64,000 nucleotides of DNA from Streptomyces guryensis (GCF_021261325.1 NZ_JAJSBI010000002.1:62001-126000), one strand, 5' to 3'. Positions 35,057 to 46,251 are shown, counted from the stretch's first letter. Numbers and translations: made by a program. Notes: a model not told the origin generated them from the sequence alone.

Positions 35057-35815
35057 GTGGATCTGGGACTTGCGGGGAAGGCAGCTTTCATCACCGGGGG
35101 AAGCAGCGGTATCGGGCTGGCCATCGGCCGGGCGCTCCACGAAGAGGGGGCGGCGGTCACCGTCTGCGGACGGGATCCAGAAAGGCTGAAGGAGTCAGGA
35201 CTGCCCGGGGTCCAGGCGGACGTCACGGATCCGGACGCGCTCGCCCGGGCCGTCGACGAGGCGGCTGAGCAGATGGGCGGGCTCGACCTGCTGGTGGCCA
35301 ATGCCGGCGGTGTGTTCGGGGGTGGGCTGCTGGATTCGACGCCCGAGGACTGGCTGCGGACGTACGAGTTGAACGTGCTGCATGCCGCCCACGCCATCCG
35401 CAGCGCGGTGCCGCACTTCGAGCGGCGCGGGGGCGGCAGTGCGCTCATAGTGGCGTCGATCACCGGGTGGAAGCCGGGCCCCAAATCGTCGTACGCCTCT
35501 GCGAAGGCGGCGGAGATCCACCTCGCCGCCGCACTCGGCCAGGAGCTGGGCCCGCGCAACATCCGGGTGAACGCGCTCAGTCCGGGTTCGGTGATGTTCG
35601 AGGGCGGAGGCTGGGCCTGGTTCCGGGACAACCGTCCCAAGCAGTACAAGGCCTTCGCCCGCGACGACTTCCCCCGTGGACGGCTGGTCGAGTTGCACGA
35701 AGTGGCGGACGTGGCGTGCTTCCTCCTGTCGGGCCGCGCCGGCGGGGTCAACGGCACCAACGTCTGCGTGGACGGCGCCCAGGACCACCCGAGCGCGGGC
35801 CGGCTCTTTCCTTAG
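35057..35815 (+). CDS. Short-chain dehydrogenase/reductase (SDR)
   Basis: 252 residues. The cofactor motif is TGGSSGIG (about 14-21), the NAG motif is in VANAGG, and the catalytic Ser-Tyr-Lys are in VASITG and YASAKAA. The region after the YxxxK is normal (LGPRNIRVNALSPGSV). It is a classical NAD(P)-dependent oxidoreductase; the substrate is unknown. The GTG start has no clear Shine-Dalgarno sequence and may be leaderless. Confidence 0.92.
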   Translation: MDLGLAGKAAFITGGSSGIGLAIGRALHEEGAAVTVCGRDPERLKESGLPGVQADVTDPDALARAVDEAAEQMGGLDLLVANAGGVFGGGLLDSTPEDWLRTYELNVLHAAHAIRSAVPHFERRGGGSALIVASITGWKPGPKSSYASAKAAEIHLAAALGQELGPRNIRVNALSPGSVMFEGGGWAWFRDNRPKQYKAFARDDFPRGRLVELHEVADVACFLLSGRAGGVNGTNVCVDGAQDHPSAGRLFP

Positions 35816-35956
35816 AAGCTGCCGACCAAAAGTCCCGCAGCGCGACCCCGGTGACGTGGTCGATCGAGGCTTGGGCGAGCGGTTCGCGGGAGCGGTGCGG
35901 GATGGCTTATGGCAGGTCTGGCGACAGCGCGAGCAGGATGACGAGGAGGGGGATGA

Positions 35957-36292
35957 CTACTGGGACCGTCTTCCCGACTTCCAGTAGCCGTCGAGCGTCC
36001 TGAGCAGGCGCTCGGGGTCGCGGAAGACCTCGTCGACTTGGTCTCCGTACTGCGCGAGTGGCGGGTCGCTCTCGACCATTTTGCGTTCAGCCGCGGTGAA
36101 GGACGATGAGTAGGCGTGGCAGTTGCCGCAGCACAGGCAGTTGATCCATGAGGGAGCGGGCCGGCCGTACGACCCGTGGTGGTAGTCGCGCAGCGCGACG
36201 TGGCCGCAGATGGGACAGCTACGTTCGGCCAGGGGCAGGTGCAGTCGGGCGCCGAGCGCCTCACCGTGGTGTTGGTCGTAAGGGCGGACCAT
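35957..36292 (-). CDS. Cys-rich (zinc-ribbon-like) 111-aa protein
   Basis: The protein has CPICGH near residue 26 and CLCCGNCH near residue 52. These two Cys clusters could bind one zinc in a rubredoxin-knuckle arrangement, and a helical C-terminus follows (FTAAERKMVESDP, DEVFRDPERLLRTL). The family is not recognised. A scrap of RHS repeat coding sequence lies immediately upstream in another frame on the same strand. The gene may therefore be an orphan of a polymorphic toxin locus, perhaps an immunity protein, but that is conjecture. Confidence 0.55.
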   Translation of the reverse strand: MVRPYDQHHGEALGARLHLPLAERSCPICGHVALRDYHHGSYGRPAPSWINCLCCGNCHAYSSSFTAAERKMVESDPPLAQYGDQVDEVFRDPERLLRTLDGYWKSGRRSQ

Positions 36293-36299
36293 GGATCGG

Positions 36300-36417
36300 T
36301 CCCTGACTGCCCGTGCCGGCCCCGGTGGTGGTCAGGGTCTTCGTGTTGCCCGCGTCGTCGTACTCCGGGGTCAGCACGGAGGTGCCGGTGGTGGGGTTGC
36401 GGGTGGTGACGGTGGAC
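36300..36417 (-). pseudogene. RHS/YD-repeat fragment
   Basis: One reverse frame reads TVTTRNPTTGTSVLTPEYDD then AGNTKTLTTTGAGTGSQ. This contains the YD-repeat pattern (Y-D-x-x-G-N-x-x-x-x-T) of RHS proteins. No full RHS gene is present. The fragment is under 40 codons and runs into unrelated frames on both sides. Confidence 0.5.
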
Positions 36418-36740
36418 GCCTGGGCTGCTTGGCGGGGGCCGTGCCGGAGCCCGGGGCCGGGAGCGGGCGTGGGCGGGCGCAGCTTCGTTGGCGAGCCCCG
36501 GTTCGCCTCGCCGCGTCCGGGGCACTTGCGCACGGCGGAGCGGTCACGCCATGGCCCACCACCACCGGGTGGACCTGCTGACAGGCTCATCGCGGACGCG
36601 GACGCGGACGCGGGCTTCGAGGTGAGCGGGCAGGGCGAGGTGCGGCCCTGGCAGAGCCATGTGCGGGCGACGCGGGGCCGGTGAAGACAGGTCTCCGTGC
36701 CGGGAGTGGTCTCCGTGCCGGGAGTTCGCGGGTCCTGGTC

Positions 36741-36769
36741 GGCCCGTCCCCCAGGTGAGGGGACGGGCC
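36741..36769 (-). terminator. Hairpin terminator after the Met/His-rich lipoprotein gene
   Basis: GGCCCGTCCCC (36741-36751) pairs perfectly with GGGGACGGGCC (36759-36769) around a seven-base loop, 12 bases beyond the stop of the minus-strand gene. The 36.42-36.74 kb stretch on its other side holds no recognised gene. Confidence 0.7.
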
Positions 36770-36780
36770 GGGGTGAGGCG

Positions 36781-37701
36781 TCAGTTCACGTGGAGGGTGA
36801 GGGCTGCGGTGTGGAGCTTGCCGTCGGTCCGGAACTGCAGGTAGAGCCGCCAGTTTCCGGGCTGGGCGAACTCCGCGTGGAAGGTGAGGGCGGGTCCGCC
36901 GTGGTCGCCGTCCGCCTTGGTCTCCGGGTGGAGGTGGGCGAAGGCGAGGTCGCCCTGATGGAAGGCGGTGAGGTGGGCGTAGGTGTCCAGGTAGGGCTGG
37001 AGATCGGTGACGGGCTTGCCGTCCTTGGTGATGGTGGTGGTCAGCCGGTGGGCCATGCCGGCCATCGGGCCGCCCTTCACCGTGATGGTGTAGCCGTCGG
37101 CGGTGGTGGTGCCGGACGCCTTGGGCAGGGCCGTGGTCATCGGCATGCCGGACACCTTCACGGTGCGGCTCAGGACGAGGTGCTTGCCCTTGCCGGAGCC
37201 GCTGTTCGGGGTGAAGGAGGCGTACAGCCGCCAGGTGCCCGGCTGCAGGGCTGCGAGTGGCGCGGTCCAGGTGCCGTTCTTCGCCATGGTGGGGTGCAGG
37301 TGCTGGAAGCCGGTGAGGTCGGTGCGGACGGCGTAGAAGTGCATCCGCTGGGTCTGGTCGACGGCGAAGTCGGTGACCGGCCTGCCGTCCGGGCCGGTGA
37401 CGGTGAACCGGTAGTCGGCCGACCGGTCGGAGGGGAGGCCGGAGGTGGTGGAGGTCATGCGGTAGCCGTCTTTCGCTGCGGTCAGGCCGTTGCCGGTGGA
37501 GGCCGTGTCCATGCCGGGCATCGACGCCATGGCGCCGGCCGAGGCGGAGTGGGACGGCGTGTTGCTGTGGTCCATGCCGGGCATGGCGGAGCTGTGGCTG
37601 GAGTCGGTGTTCGAGCCGCAGCCGGCCAGCGCCAGGGTGAGTGCCGCGGTGGCGGCCGTTGCCATGAGGGCAGGGCGGGACGTCCGGGAACGCTTGGACA
37701 T
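36781..37701 (-). CDS. Met/His-rich lipoprotein, probable copper-binding surface protein
   Basis: 306 residues from ATG 37701, with a GGAAAGA ribosome site. The lipoprotein signal peptide ends LTLALAGCGSN (lipobox L-A-G-C), so it is anchored to the outer face of the membrane. After it comes a Met/His/Ser-rich stretch (SAMPGMDHSNTPSHS, MASMPGMD) of the type that binds copper. The mature part has two similar beta-rich units (FHPTMAKNGTWTAPLAALQPGTWRLYASF and its second copy near residue 270), each with FQHLHP/FAHLHPE. Copper storage or delivery is inferred from the motifs and the His/Met-rich proteins elsewhere in the window. Confidence 0.75.
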   Translation of the reverse strand: MSKRSRTSRPALMATAATAALTLALAGCGSNTDSSHSSAMPGMDHSNTPSHSASAGAMASMPGMDTASTGNGLTAAKDGYRMTSTTSGLPSDRSADYRFTVTGPDGRPVTDFAVDQTQRMHFYAVRTDLTGFQHLHPTMAKNGTWTAPLAALQPGTWRLYASFTPNSGSGKGKHLVLSRTVKVSGMPMTTALPKASGTTTADGYTITVKGGPMAGMAHRLTTTITKDGKPVTDLQPYLDTYAHLTAFHQGDLAFAHLHPETKADGDHGGPALTFHAEFAQPGNWRLYLQFRTDGKLHTAALTLHVN

Positions 37702-37798
37702 GGGTGTGTCTTTCCAGGTGGGCGCCATGAGGTGGCGCGAGTGACGAACGTGGGACCTGCGCCGGGCCGCGGCGGTGAGCCGGTGCCCGGGGGTCTCG

Positions 37799-38245
37799 TC
37801 ACGTCCGTGCGATGCACGCCTGGAGAAGCAGTTCGCGTCCGCCTGTGGGCGGCCCCCTGCGGCGGGTGCCGGTGTCTGCCCCCCGAGCCTGCGGCAGCAG
37901 GACGGCGGCGGGGAGGAACAGGGCGACCGTGGCGAGCGGCGGCAGCGGGATCCCTGAGCGAGGAGGGGTGGCCAGGCACAGAGCGCCCCGCATGGTCTCG
38001 TCCGCGCGGGCGGTCGCTTTGTCCTCCGCTGTCCTGGAGCGGGCGGCCGACTGCGCCGCCGCCGTGGCCGGTGCCGGGTGCATGGCGGCCGCGTCCGCCA
38101 TGGCCCCGTGGCAGCCACCGTCGGCCGCGGCCGGGCCGCCGTGCATGAGGAACAGCCCCAGCAGCACCGCGACCAGCACGGCCGGCCGCACCACTCTGCG
38201 GTGGCGGGCCCCGGCCGTGCTCAGGGCGGGCTGCGTGGCGGTCAC
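37799..38245 (-). CDS. DUF6153-like small membrane protein
   Basis: 148 residues. One N-terminal hydrophobic segment (PAVLVAVLLGLFLMHGGPAA) is followed by a Cys/His/Met/Ala-rich loop (GGCHGAMADAAAMHPAP), a second hydrophobic stretch (PPLATVALFLPAAVLLP) and a basic tail. The layout matches DUF6153-type proteins found next to copper-related genes in Streptomyces. It lies 97 bases upstream of the lipoprotein gene on the same strand and may form an operon with it. Function unknown. Confidence 0.6.
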   Translation of the reverse strand: MTATQPALSTAGARHRRVVRPAVLVAVLLGLFLMHGGPAAADGGCHGAMADAAAMHPAPATAAAQSAARSRTAEDKATARADETMRGALCLATPPRSGIPLPPLATVALFLPAAVLLPQARGADTGTRRRGPPTGGRELLLQACIART

Positions 38246-38408
38246 GGGTTCACCTTACGCAGCCGGGCGCACGACGATGTCGTGGGGCGAGATCCCAGTG
38301 CCGTCGGCCAGCAAGCGGGCCCGTTCCGGCCGTCACGGCCGATATGCGACCTTTCCGCCGGTCCTCGCTCTGTTCACACTTCCCGAGAAGAGACCGGGGG
38401 TGGTGCGG

Positions 38409-39197
38409 ATGACAGCGCAACGCAGGAGCCCACAGAGGCAGAGGCAGAGGCAGAGGCAGAGGCGGCGGGCCGCGCGGCGGGACGCGCTCTCGCGCCGGGC
38501 AGGGGCCGGCCTCGTCGGACTGCTGGTAACGGCCGTGTTCTGGTCGGCGATCTGGATGTACGTCGTCGGGGTCGTCGCCGCGGCCGCTCTCGGCGGGCTG
38601 GGCTGGTGGCTGTGGCGTACGGACCGGATCCTGCGCGGGCGGGACCGGGTGTGGCGGCAGCAGGACGCTGTCGCGGCCGGGCACCGGTCGTTGGCCGAGG
38701 TGGATGGCATGAGCGGTACGGAGTTCGAGGAGCTGGTCGCAGGGCTGTGCCGCCGCGACGTGTGCCGTGAGGTGCGGCGGGTGGGCGGATCGGGGGATCA
38801 AGGGGCCGATGTGGTCGGGCGGTTGCCGGACGGGCGGGCGATGGTCGTGCAGTGCAAGCGGTATGCGCCGAGTGCCGTCATCGCCAGCCGGGAGGTGCGG
38901 GATCTGCTCGGGTCGAGGGTGCACTTCGGGGCGGACGTCGCGGTGTTCGTCACCACGACCCGGTTCAGCAGGCGGGCCATGGAGGTCGTGGTCAGGAACG
39001 GCATCGTCGCCGTCAACCGCGACCTGCTGGGGGCGTGGAACAGCGGTGCCTCGTTGCCCTCGCTGATGGGTGCCGGCGGCTCCGGGCAGGGCGATGCCCG
39101 TCACCTGGCGCGGTGGCGGAAGACGTACGGGCGGAAAAGGCGACGTCCGGGCCGCCCCATGCGGGACGGCCCGGACGTCAGCGGCCTTGCTCAGTGA
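38409..39197 (+). CDS. Membrane-anchored Mrr-like restriction endonuclease family protein
   Basis: 262 residues. A basic N-terminus contains a run of Gln-Arg dipeptides encoded by tandem CAGAGG hexamers. Two membrane segments follow (about 35-60), then an Mrr-type nuclease domain: SGTEFEELVAGL, GGSGDQGADVVG, MVVQCKRYA (D...QxK) and VFVTTTRFS. Mrr proteins cut DNA, often modified DNA. Membrane-tethered members occur widely in actinobacteria with unproven roles. A GTG two codons upstream is an alternative start. Confidence 0.8.
   Translation: MTAQRRSPQRQRQRQRQRRRAARRDALSRRAGAGLVGLLVTAVFWSAIWMYVVGVVAAAALGGLGWWLWRTDRILRGRDRVWRQQDAVAAGHRSLAEVDGMSGTEFEELVAGLCRRDVCREVRRVGGSGDQGADVVGRLPDGRAMVVQCKRYAPSAVIASREVRDLLGSRVHFGADVAVFVTTTRFSRRAMEVVVRNGIVAVNRDLLGAWNSGASLPSLMGAGGSGQGDARHLARWRKTYGRKRRRPGRPMRDGPDVSGLAQ
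39142..39179. terminator. Bidirectional hairpin at the end of the nuclease gene
   Basis: GACGTCCGGGCCG (39142-39154) pairs perfectly with CGGCCCGGACGTC (39167-39179), with an inner three-pair stem and an ATGC loop. It lies inside the last codons of the nuclease gene and faces the katG end, so it probably terminates both convergent units. Confidence 0.65.
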
Positions 39198-39232
39198 ACG
39201 AGCTCAGTGACCGAGCCCGGTGACCGTGCGGA

Positions 39233-41886
<2,654 letters not shown>

Positions 41887-42070
41887 GGCACCCAAGCTAC
41901 CCGCACAAACACGAATGATTCAAGAAAACGAACGAGACAGGTTTGGTGGCCGGTCGATGACCTCGGGGGGAATCCCCGCAGATCAAGGGCTGGCAAGGGA
42001 TTCGCACCACTGTTCACGCCTACGGGCGAATCAGTGAATGGATGTCCGGCCTGCGCCGGTTCCCTGCGCT

Positions 42071-42494
42071 GTGCTGGAACGCGTGGGTGTCTTCGTTCTG
42101 TGCGCGTGGCTGCTGACCGCGGGGCTCGGCGGCTATCTGGCCTCGGTGTGGATCCGCCATGGCGGCCTGCGGCAGCGCACGCCGGGGGTGACGCGGCTGC
42201 CGCTGTGGCTCGTGATGGGGCATGTCGTGCTGGCCGTCGCCGGTCTGGCCTGCTGGACGGCGTACCTGGGCGGGCGCGGTCCGGGGCACGGCCTGGGCGG
42301 CCTGCGCCGTGGTGCTGGTCGTCGCCGCCTTCGGGTTCATGATGCTGCTGCGCTGGCTGCCCAGCTCGGGACGGCACTCCCGGGGCGGACGGACAGCCGA
42401 GCGGCACTTTCCGCTGACGGCGGTCGTCGCCCACGGGGCGAGCGCGGGCGCGACCGTGCTCCTGGTCGTGCTGGTGGTGCTGCGCCGGGAGTGA
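42071..42494 (+). pseudogene. Frameshifted paralogue of the small membrane protein at 48.4 kb
   Basis: The frame from GTG 42071 reads three or so membrane segments (VLCAWLLTAGLGGYLASVWIRHGGLRQRTP, LWLVMGHVVLAVAGLACWTAYLG). At about 42275 it must shift to continue (TAWAACAVVLVVAAFGFMMLLRW, RHFPLTAVVAHGASAGATVLLVV). The joined sequence matches the 148-aa protein at 48446-48892 end to end, including the R..LRQ..T motif and the ERH.P..VVAHG end. A single-base indel explains it, so it is either a recent pseudogene or a sequence error. Confidence 0.7.
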
Positions 42495-42512
42495 GGCCGG
42501 CCCGGCGCGAGG

Positions 42513-43190
42513 TCAGCTCGTACCCGGCTCCTCGTTCCGGGACGCGGCGGCTGCCGACCGGGAGCCGACCAGGAGCAGGCACAGGACGGCTACGCCTGCT
42601 ACGACGCCGGTGAGGAGCAGGAGGGGGCTGAGGGGACGGGTGGCGGAGGCGGCGTCGTCCACGGGTGGCTGTGCCGCCGCGGGGGCGGCGGATGCGGAGG
42701 CCGTGGGGGAGGGGGACGGGGTCTTGGCGGCTCCGGGGGCGGCGGCCTCGGCGCTGTGTCCCATGTGCATGGAGGACGGCATCGCCGGAGTGGTGGGTGC
42801 GGCGGCCGTCGGGTGCTGATGCTGTCGGACGGTGGGCGCGGGCGCGGCGGCCGGCTTCACGACGAGCTGGGCCGTCATGCCCGGATGCACGGTGCAGAGG
42901 TAGCCGTAGCTGCCCGGTGTCGTGAACGTGTGGCTCCAGCTGCCGCCCTTGCTGAGCATCGGGGAGTGGACCGAGGCGGGGCCGGAGGTGGTCTCGACGT
43001 CGTGGGGCGCCTGGTCCTGGTTGGTCCAGGTGACCGTGTCCCCGGCGGTGATGGTCAGGACGCGGGGCGAGAACGCGTAGCCGGACATGAGGACTTGGTG
43101 GCCGGCGGCCGCCTGCACCGCGGGAGCGGGCAGGACGAGCGCGGCGCCCGCCAGGAAGAGGGCGCCGAGGAAGGCGGTCAGACGGGGCAT
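42513..43190 (-). CDS. Cupredoxin (plastocyanin-like) surface protein with C-terminal anchor
   Basis: 225 residues: a signal peptide (ALVLPAPAVQAA), then a blue-copper domain with the ligands His in APHDVETT and Cys-His-Met in YLCTVHPGM. A Pro/Ala/Ser/His-rich stalk follows, then a C-terminal membrane span (LLLLTGVVAGVAVLCLLLVG). It should be a copper-binding electron carrier tethered outside the cell. Its start overlaps the preceding YceI-like gene by 13 bases. It is the last gene of the minus-strand metal/redox cluster. Confidence 0.85.
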   Translation of the reverse strand: MPRLTAFLGALFLAGAALVLPAPAVQAAAGHQVLMSGYAFSPRVLTITAGDTVTWTNQDQAPHDVETTSGPASVHSPMLSKGGSWSHTFTTPGSYGYLCTVHPGMTAQLVVKPAAAPAPTVRQHQHPTAAAPTTPAMPSSMHMGHSAEAAAPGAAKTPSPSPTASASAAPAAAQPPVDDAASATRPLSPLLLLTGVVAGVAVLCLLLVGSRSAAAASRNEEPGTS

Positions 43191-43693
43191 GTGAACTCCG
43201 CGGCTACGAGCAGCCGGATGCGGTCTGCGGGACGGATGCGGGGCAGAGTGAGGCCGGTCGTACGGCGCAGGGGGCGGTACGGCAGCCCGAGCGTGCCGAG
43301 GACCAGGAGCCGGTCGGCGGTGCGCTCGACGACACGGAAGCCGAAGAGGGCCGGGGCCGGATCACCGGCCAGGGCCAGTTCGCCGGGGACGTGCAGCCGG
43401 GTGGCCTGGTCCGTGGGAGTGAGGCTGGTACTGACGAAGGTGAGCACCCTGCCGCCCAGAGCCCGGCCGGCCAGCTCCAGGCTCAGCACACAGTCGTCGG
43501 AGTCGGGCGCCACGGTGAGGGTCGCGTCCAGGGCGGTGAGCCGGCGGCGCAGGGTGGTCAACGGGCCGAACCGTGCGGTCAGTTCGACGATGCAGCGGTC
43601 CGGGGCGGCACCGTACGTGCCGGGGTCGGGCAGCCAGTCGGGGCCCGGACGGGCCGGGGGCAGGACGGCGGTGGGGCGGGTCTCGGTGGTCAT
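43178..43693 (-). CDS. YceI-like protein
   Basis: 171 residues from ATG 43693. The beta-barrel pattern of YceI proteins is recognisable but divergent: P.PGTYGAAPDRCIVELTARFG, GGRVLTFVSTSLTP, PALFGFRVVERTADRLLVLG, LGLPYRPLRRTTGLTL. YceI proteins bind isoprenoid-like lipids. Here there is no signal peptide and the HS.vGF motif is weak. The overlap with the cupredoxin gene suggests a shared role in redox or lipid-linked electron transfer. The call is moderate. Confidence 0.6.
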   Translation of the reverse strand: MTTETRPTAVLPPARPGPDWLPDPGTYGAAPDRCIVELTARFGPLTTLRRRLTALDATLTVAPDSDDCVLSLELAGRALGGRVLTFVSTSLTPTDQATRLHVPGELALAGDPAPALFGFRVVERTADRLLVLGTLGLPYRPLRRTTGLTLPRIRPADRIRLLVAAEFTCPV

Positions 43694-43742
43694 CTCGGCA
43701 CCTCTATGGGCGAGCGGAGTGACGGGCGGGGAGAATGAGCGA

Positions 43743-43781
43743 GCGGCGGGCCGGCCGACTGCGACTCGGCCGGCCCGCCGC
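43743..43781 (-). terminator. Perfect 16-bp hairpin downstream of the two-domain cupredoxin gene
   Basis: GCGGCGGGCCGGCCGA (43743-43758) pairs perfectly with TCGGCCGGCCCGCCGC (43766-43781) around a seven-base loop. It lies between the 342-aa cupredoxin gene and the YceI-like gene on the minus strand, so it divides the cluster into two transcripts or attenuates read-through. Confidence 0.8.
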
Positions 43782-43827
43782 GTCCTGCTGAAGGGAAGCC
43801 AGCAGGAGCTGATCACCTGGAGCTGAC

Positions 43828-44856
43828 TCAGCAGGAGTTGGTGATGTAGTTCTCGGTCGGGGCGAGCAGGTGCTCGGCCCAGACCGTGTGCATCTTCACG
43901 TAGGCGTCGGGGTTGAGGATGTCCGCGAGCTGCTGTCCCGGGGACTCCTCCAGATGCGCCTTGTCGATGTGCTGCAGGAGCACGCCGAGGGTGTCGTCGG
44001 CGACGCTGCCGGTGCCGTTCACCGCGGGGGTGAGGATCGACTCCAGCCAGACGGTGTGCATCTTGAGGTAGCTGTCGAGCTTGAGCGCGTCCTGGACCTG
44101 CTGGCCCGGGGACTGCTCCAGGTGTGCCTTGTCGATGTGCTGCAGGATCGGCAGCAGGACCTGCTGGACGCTGACGCAGTCGCCGCCGTCGCCCCCGCCA
44201 CCGGTACCGCCGGAGCTGCTGCCCCCGCCGGTCGAGCCGCCCGTGGAGCCGCCGGTCGAGCCGCCCGTGCCGCCGCCGGTGGAACCGCCCGTCGAGCCGC
44301 CGGTGGATCCTCCGGTGGATCCTCCGGTCGAGCCACCCGTGCCGCCCCCGGTGGAACCGCCCGAGCCGCCGCCGCTGTTCGCGACCACGGTGATCGACGC
44401 CGTCATGTCCGGGTGGACCGCGCAGTAGTACTGGTACGTACCGGCCTTGGTGAAGGTGTACGACCAGCTGTCGCCCTTCTGCAGGGTCCCGGAGTCGAAC
44501 TTGGCCGGGCCGCTGGTGGTGGTGACCGTGTGCGGAGCGGAGTCCTCGTTGATCCACTTCACGGTGTCGCCGACCTTCACCGTCAGCTTCGGCTGGGCGA
44601 ACTTGTAGTTCTTGATCTCGATGGTGTACTTGGCCGCCGCAGCCTTGGTGGCCGAGTGGTTCATGTCCGGCATCGACTGCGCCTCGGCCGCCGGGGCGGC
44701 GGTCTGCGGGGTCGCGGCCCCGGCGGACGCCTGGAGCAGGCCGAGGCCGGCGACGGCGGCGAGGCCGGCGCCGAGGCCGGTGGCCAGCAGCACCCGGTTG
44801 CCCGCACGGGAGCGCCGGTGATGCGGCGCGGGTGCGGTGGATTCCTCTGTGTGCAT
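43828..44856 (-). CDS. Cupredoxin with Gly-Ser linker and duplicated C-terminal domain
   Basis: 342 residues. After an N-terminal membrane segment (about 20-48) comes a blue-copper domain with His in APHTVTTT and Cys-His-Met in YYCAVHPDM. A linker of about 60 residues of GGSTGG repeats follows, then two tandem copies of a 40-residue unit: LQHIDKAHLEQSPGQQ...LKMHTVWLESIL and LQHIDKAHLEESPGQQ...VKMHTVWAEHLL. Each copy keeps two His in fixed spacing. The repeats could bind a second metal or haem. The unit is unfamiliar to me. It lies 60 bases after the CopC-CopD gene. Confidence 0.85.
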   Translation of the reverse strand: MHTEESTAPAPHHRRSRAGNRVLLATGLGAGLAAVAGLGLLQASAGAATPQTAAPAAEAQSMPDMNHSATKAAAAKYTIEIKNYKFAQPKLTVKVGDTVKWINEDSAPHTVTTTSGPAKFDSGTLQKGDSWSYTFTKAGTYQYYCAVHPDMTASITVVANSGGGSGGSTGGGTGGSTGGSTGGSTGGSTGGSTGGGTGGSTGGSTGGSTGGGSSSGGTGGGGDGGDCVSVQQVLLPILQHIDKAHLEQSPGQQVQDALKLDSYLKMHTVWLESILTPAVNGTGSVADDTLGVLLQHIDKAHLEESPGQQLADILNPDAYVKMHTVWAEHLLAPTENYITNSC

Positions 44857-44916
44857 GGTGGTGCTTCTCCCTTGTGAGTCCCCTGGTGAGGGGAGGGGGT
44901 GGGACAGGGGTGCGGA

Positions 44917-46251
44917 TCAGCGGCCGGGAGCGGACGTGACCAGCAGACTCGTCGCGGCGAGAACGACGAGGACGAGCCCCGTCTCGGCCGCGACCGAGTG
45001 GACGAAGGGCCGTACGGTGGCGCGGTCGCCGCGCAGCAGTACGGCGATGTCGAGCCGCGTTCTCACCCAGCCGCGACTGCGCTGGGCGATCAGCAACACC
45101 ACGGCCAGTACGGCGAGTTTGAGCAGCAGGAGCTGCCCGTAGCGGGTGTGGAACAGGGCGCTGAACGACCCGACCACCTGCCAGGTCAGCACCGCCCCCG
45201 CCGCCACGATCGCCGCGACCGACACTCCGGCCAGCGTGGAGTAGCCGGACACGACGGACGACAGCTCGTCGGGACGGCGCCGGGGCAGCACCCCGAGCAG
45301 CAGTACCGTCAGACCGCCGAGCCAGAGCGAGACTCCGAGCAGATGGACCAGGTCGGCCACCGCGCCCCAACCGGGGTGCGTGCCCTCGGAGTTGTGGCCG
45401 GTCATGCTCGTCGTCCGCAGCAGTCCGAGACCGACGGCGAGCGCGCCGACGCGCCAGCCGGGCGAGCGTGCGGCCCGGTCACCGCCCTGCAGCAGTGCGG
45501 CCAGCGCGATGGCGGCGAGGACCCACATCAGCACCCGGCAGGCGGCCACGATGCCGACCTCGGTACTCAACAGGCCGGTGTAGGCGGCGGGTCGGAACAC
45601 GTCGCCGAGGGTGCCCATCGTGCCGTACGCGCCCTGCAGTCCGGGTGTGAGCAGGCTTGCCGCGAGGCCGGTGGCCCAGGAGAGCGTGAGGACGCGGCGG
45701 GTGCGGCGGTCCCATGCGCCCTGCGGCCAGAGCAGCGCGAGGAACGCCAGGCCGCCGACGAACAGGGCGAGGGAGAGATAGCCGGCCCAGCGGGCGGCGA
45801 CCCAGGCGGAGTGCACCGCCTCGGACGGTTGTGGGATCGCCGCTGCTTCGGCCGGGTGTCCCGTCTTCGCGGTGAGGCGGAAGGAGAGCGTCCCGGCCGT
45901 GAGATGCCCGTCCTCCATGTCAAGTACGTGCCAGACCAGGGTCAGGTCGCCCCGGTCCTTGCTCTGTTCCTTCTCCGAGAGCTTCGGGACGGTGACCTCG
46001 ATGGCATCGTTGCCGTGGTCGCCCCGGGACACGGGCAGCTGCTTGCCGGCCGCCTTGATGTGCACGTCCGCCGGTTCGACCGGCTCGCTGAAGGTGAGCC
46101 GCACGGTGGCGGGGGTGTGCACGAGCCGGGCGCCGTCCTTCGGGGTGGAGGACTTCAGCTCCGTGTGGGCCGAGGCGGGGGACGCGGCGAGCAGCAGGGC
46201 TGCGAGCGCGGTCGGGAGCAGGGCGAGCAGGGACGGGGTGCGGCGTCTCAC
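44917..46251 (-). CDS. CopC-CopD fusion copper resistance/import protein
   Basis: 444 residues from GTG 46251, which overlaps the preceding stop (GTGA). A signal peptide ends ASPASAHTELKSS, leaving His1 of the mature CopC domain, a copper ligand. The CopC beta-sandwich (residues about 35-135) is followed by about eight membrane spans of CopD (YLSLALFVGGLAFLALLWP onward) with HLLGVSLWLGGL. Such fusions move or sense copper across the membrane. The overlap with the upstream gene and the cupredoxin downstream fit a copper-supply operon. Confidence 0.88.
   Translation of the reverse strand: MRRRTPSLLALLPTALAALLLAASPASAHTELKSSTPKDGARLVHTPATVRLTFSEPVEPADVHIKAAGKQLPVSRGDHGNDAIEVTVPKLSEKEQSKDRGDLTLVWHVLDMEDGHLTAGTLSFRLTAKTGHPAEAAAIPQPSEAVHSAWVAARWAGYLSLALFVGGLAFLALLWPQGAWDRRTRRVLTLSWATGLAASLLTPGLQGAYGTMGTLGDVFRPAAYTGLLSTEVGIVAACRVLMWVLAAIALAALLQGGDRAARSPGWRVGALAVGLGLLRTTSMTGHNSEGTHPGWGAVADLVHLLGVSLWLGGLTVLLLGVLPRRRPDELSSVVSGYSTLAGVSVAAIVAAGAVLTWQVVGSFSALFHTRYGQLLLLKLAVLAVVLLIAQRSRGWVRTRLDIAVLLRGDRATVRPFVHSVAAETGLVLVVLAATSLLVTSAPGR

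Noticed and set aside
44220..44370. DNA minisatellite
   Set aside because: The repeats keep frame and encode a Gly-Ser-Thr linker between two folded domains, so they are coding, not an independent element.
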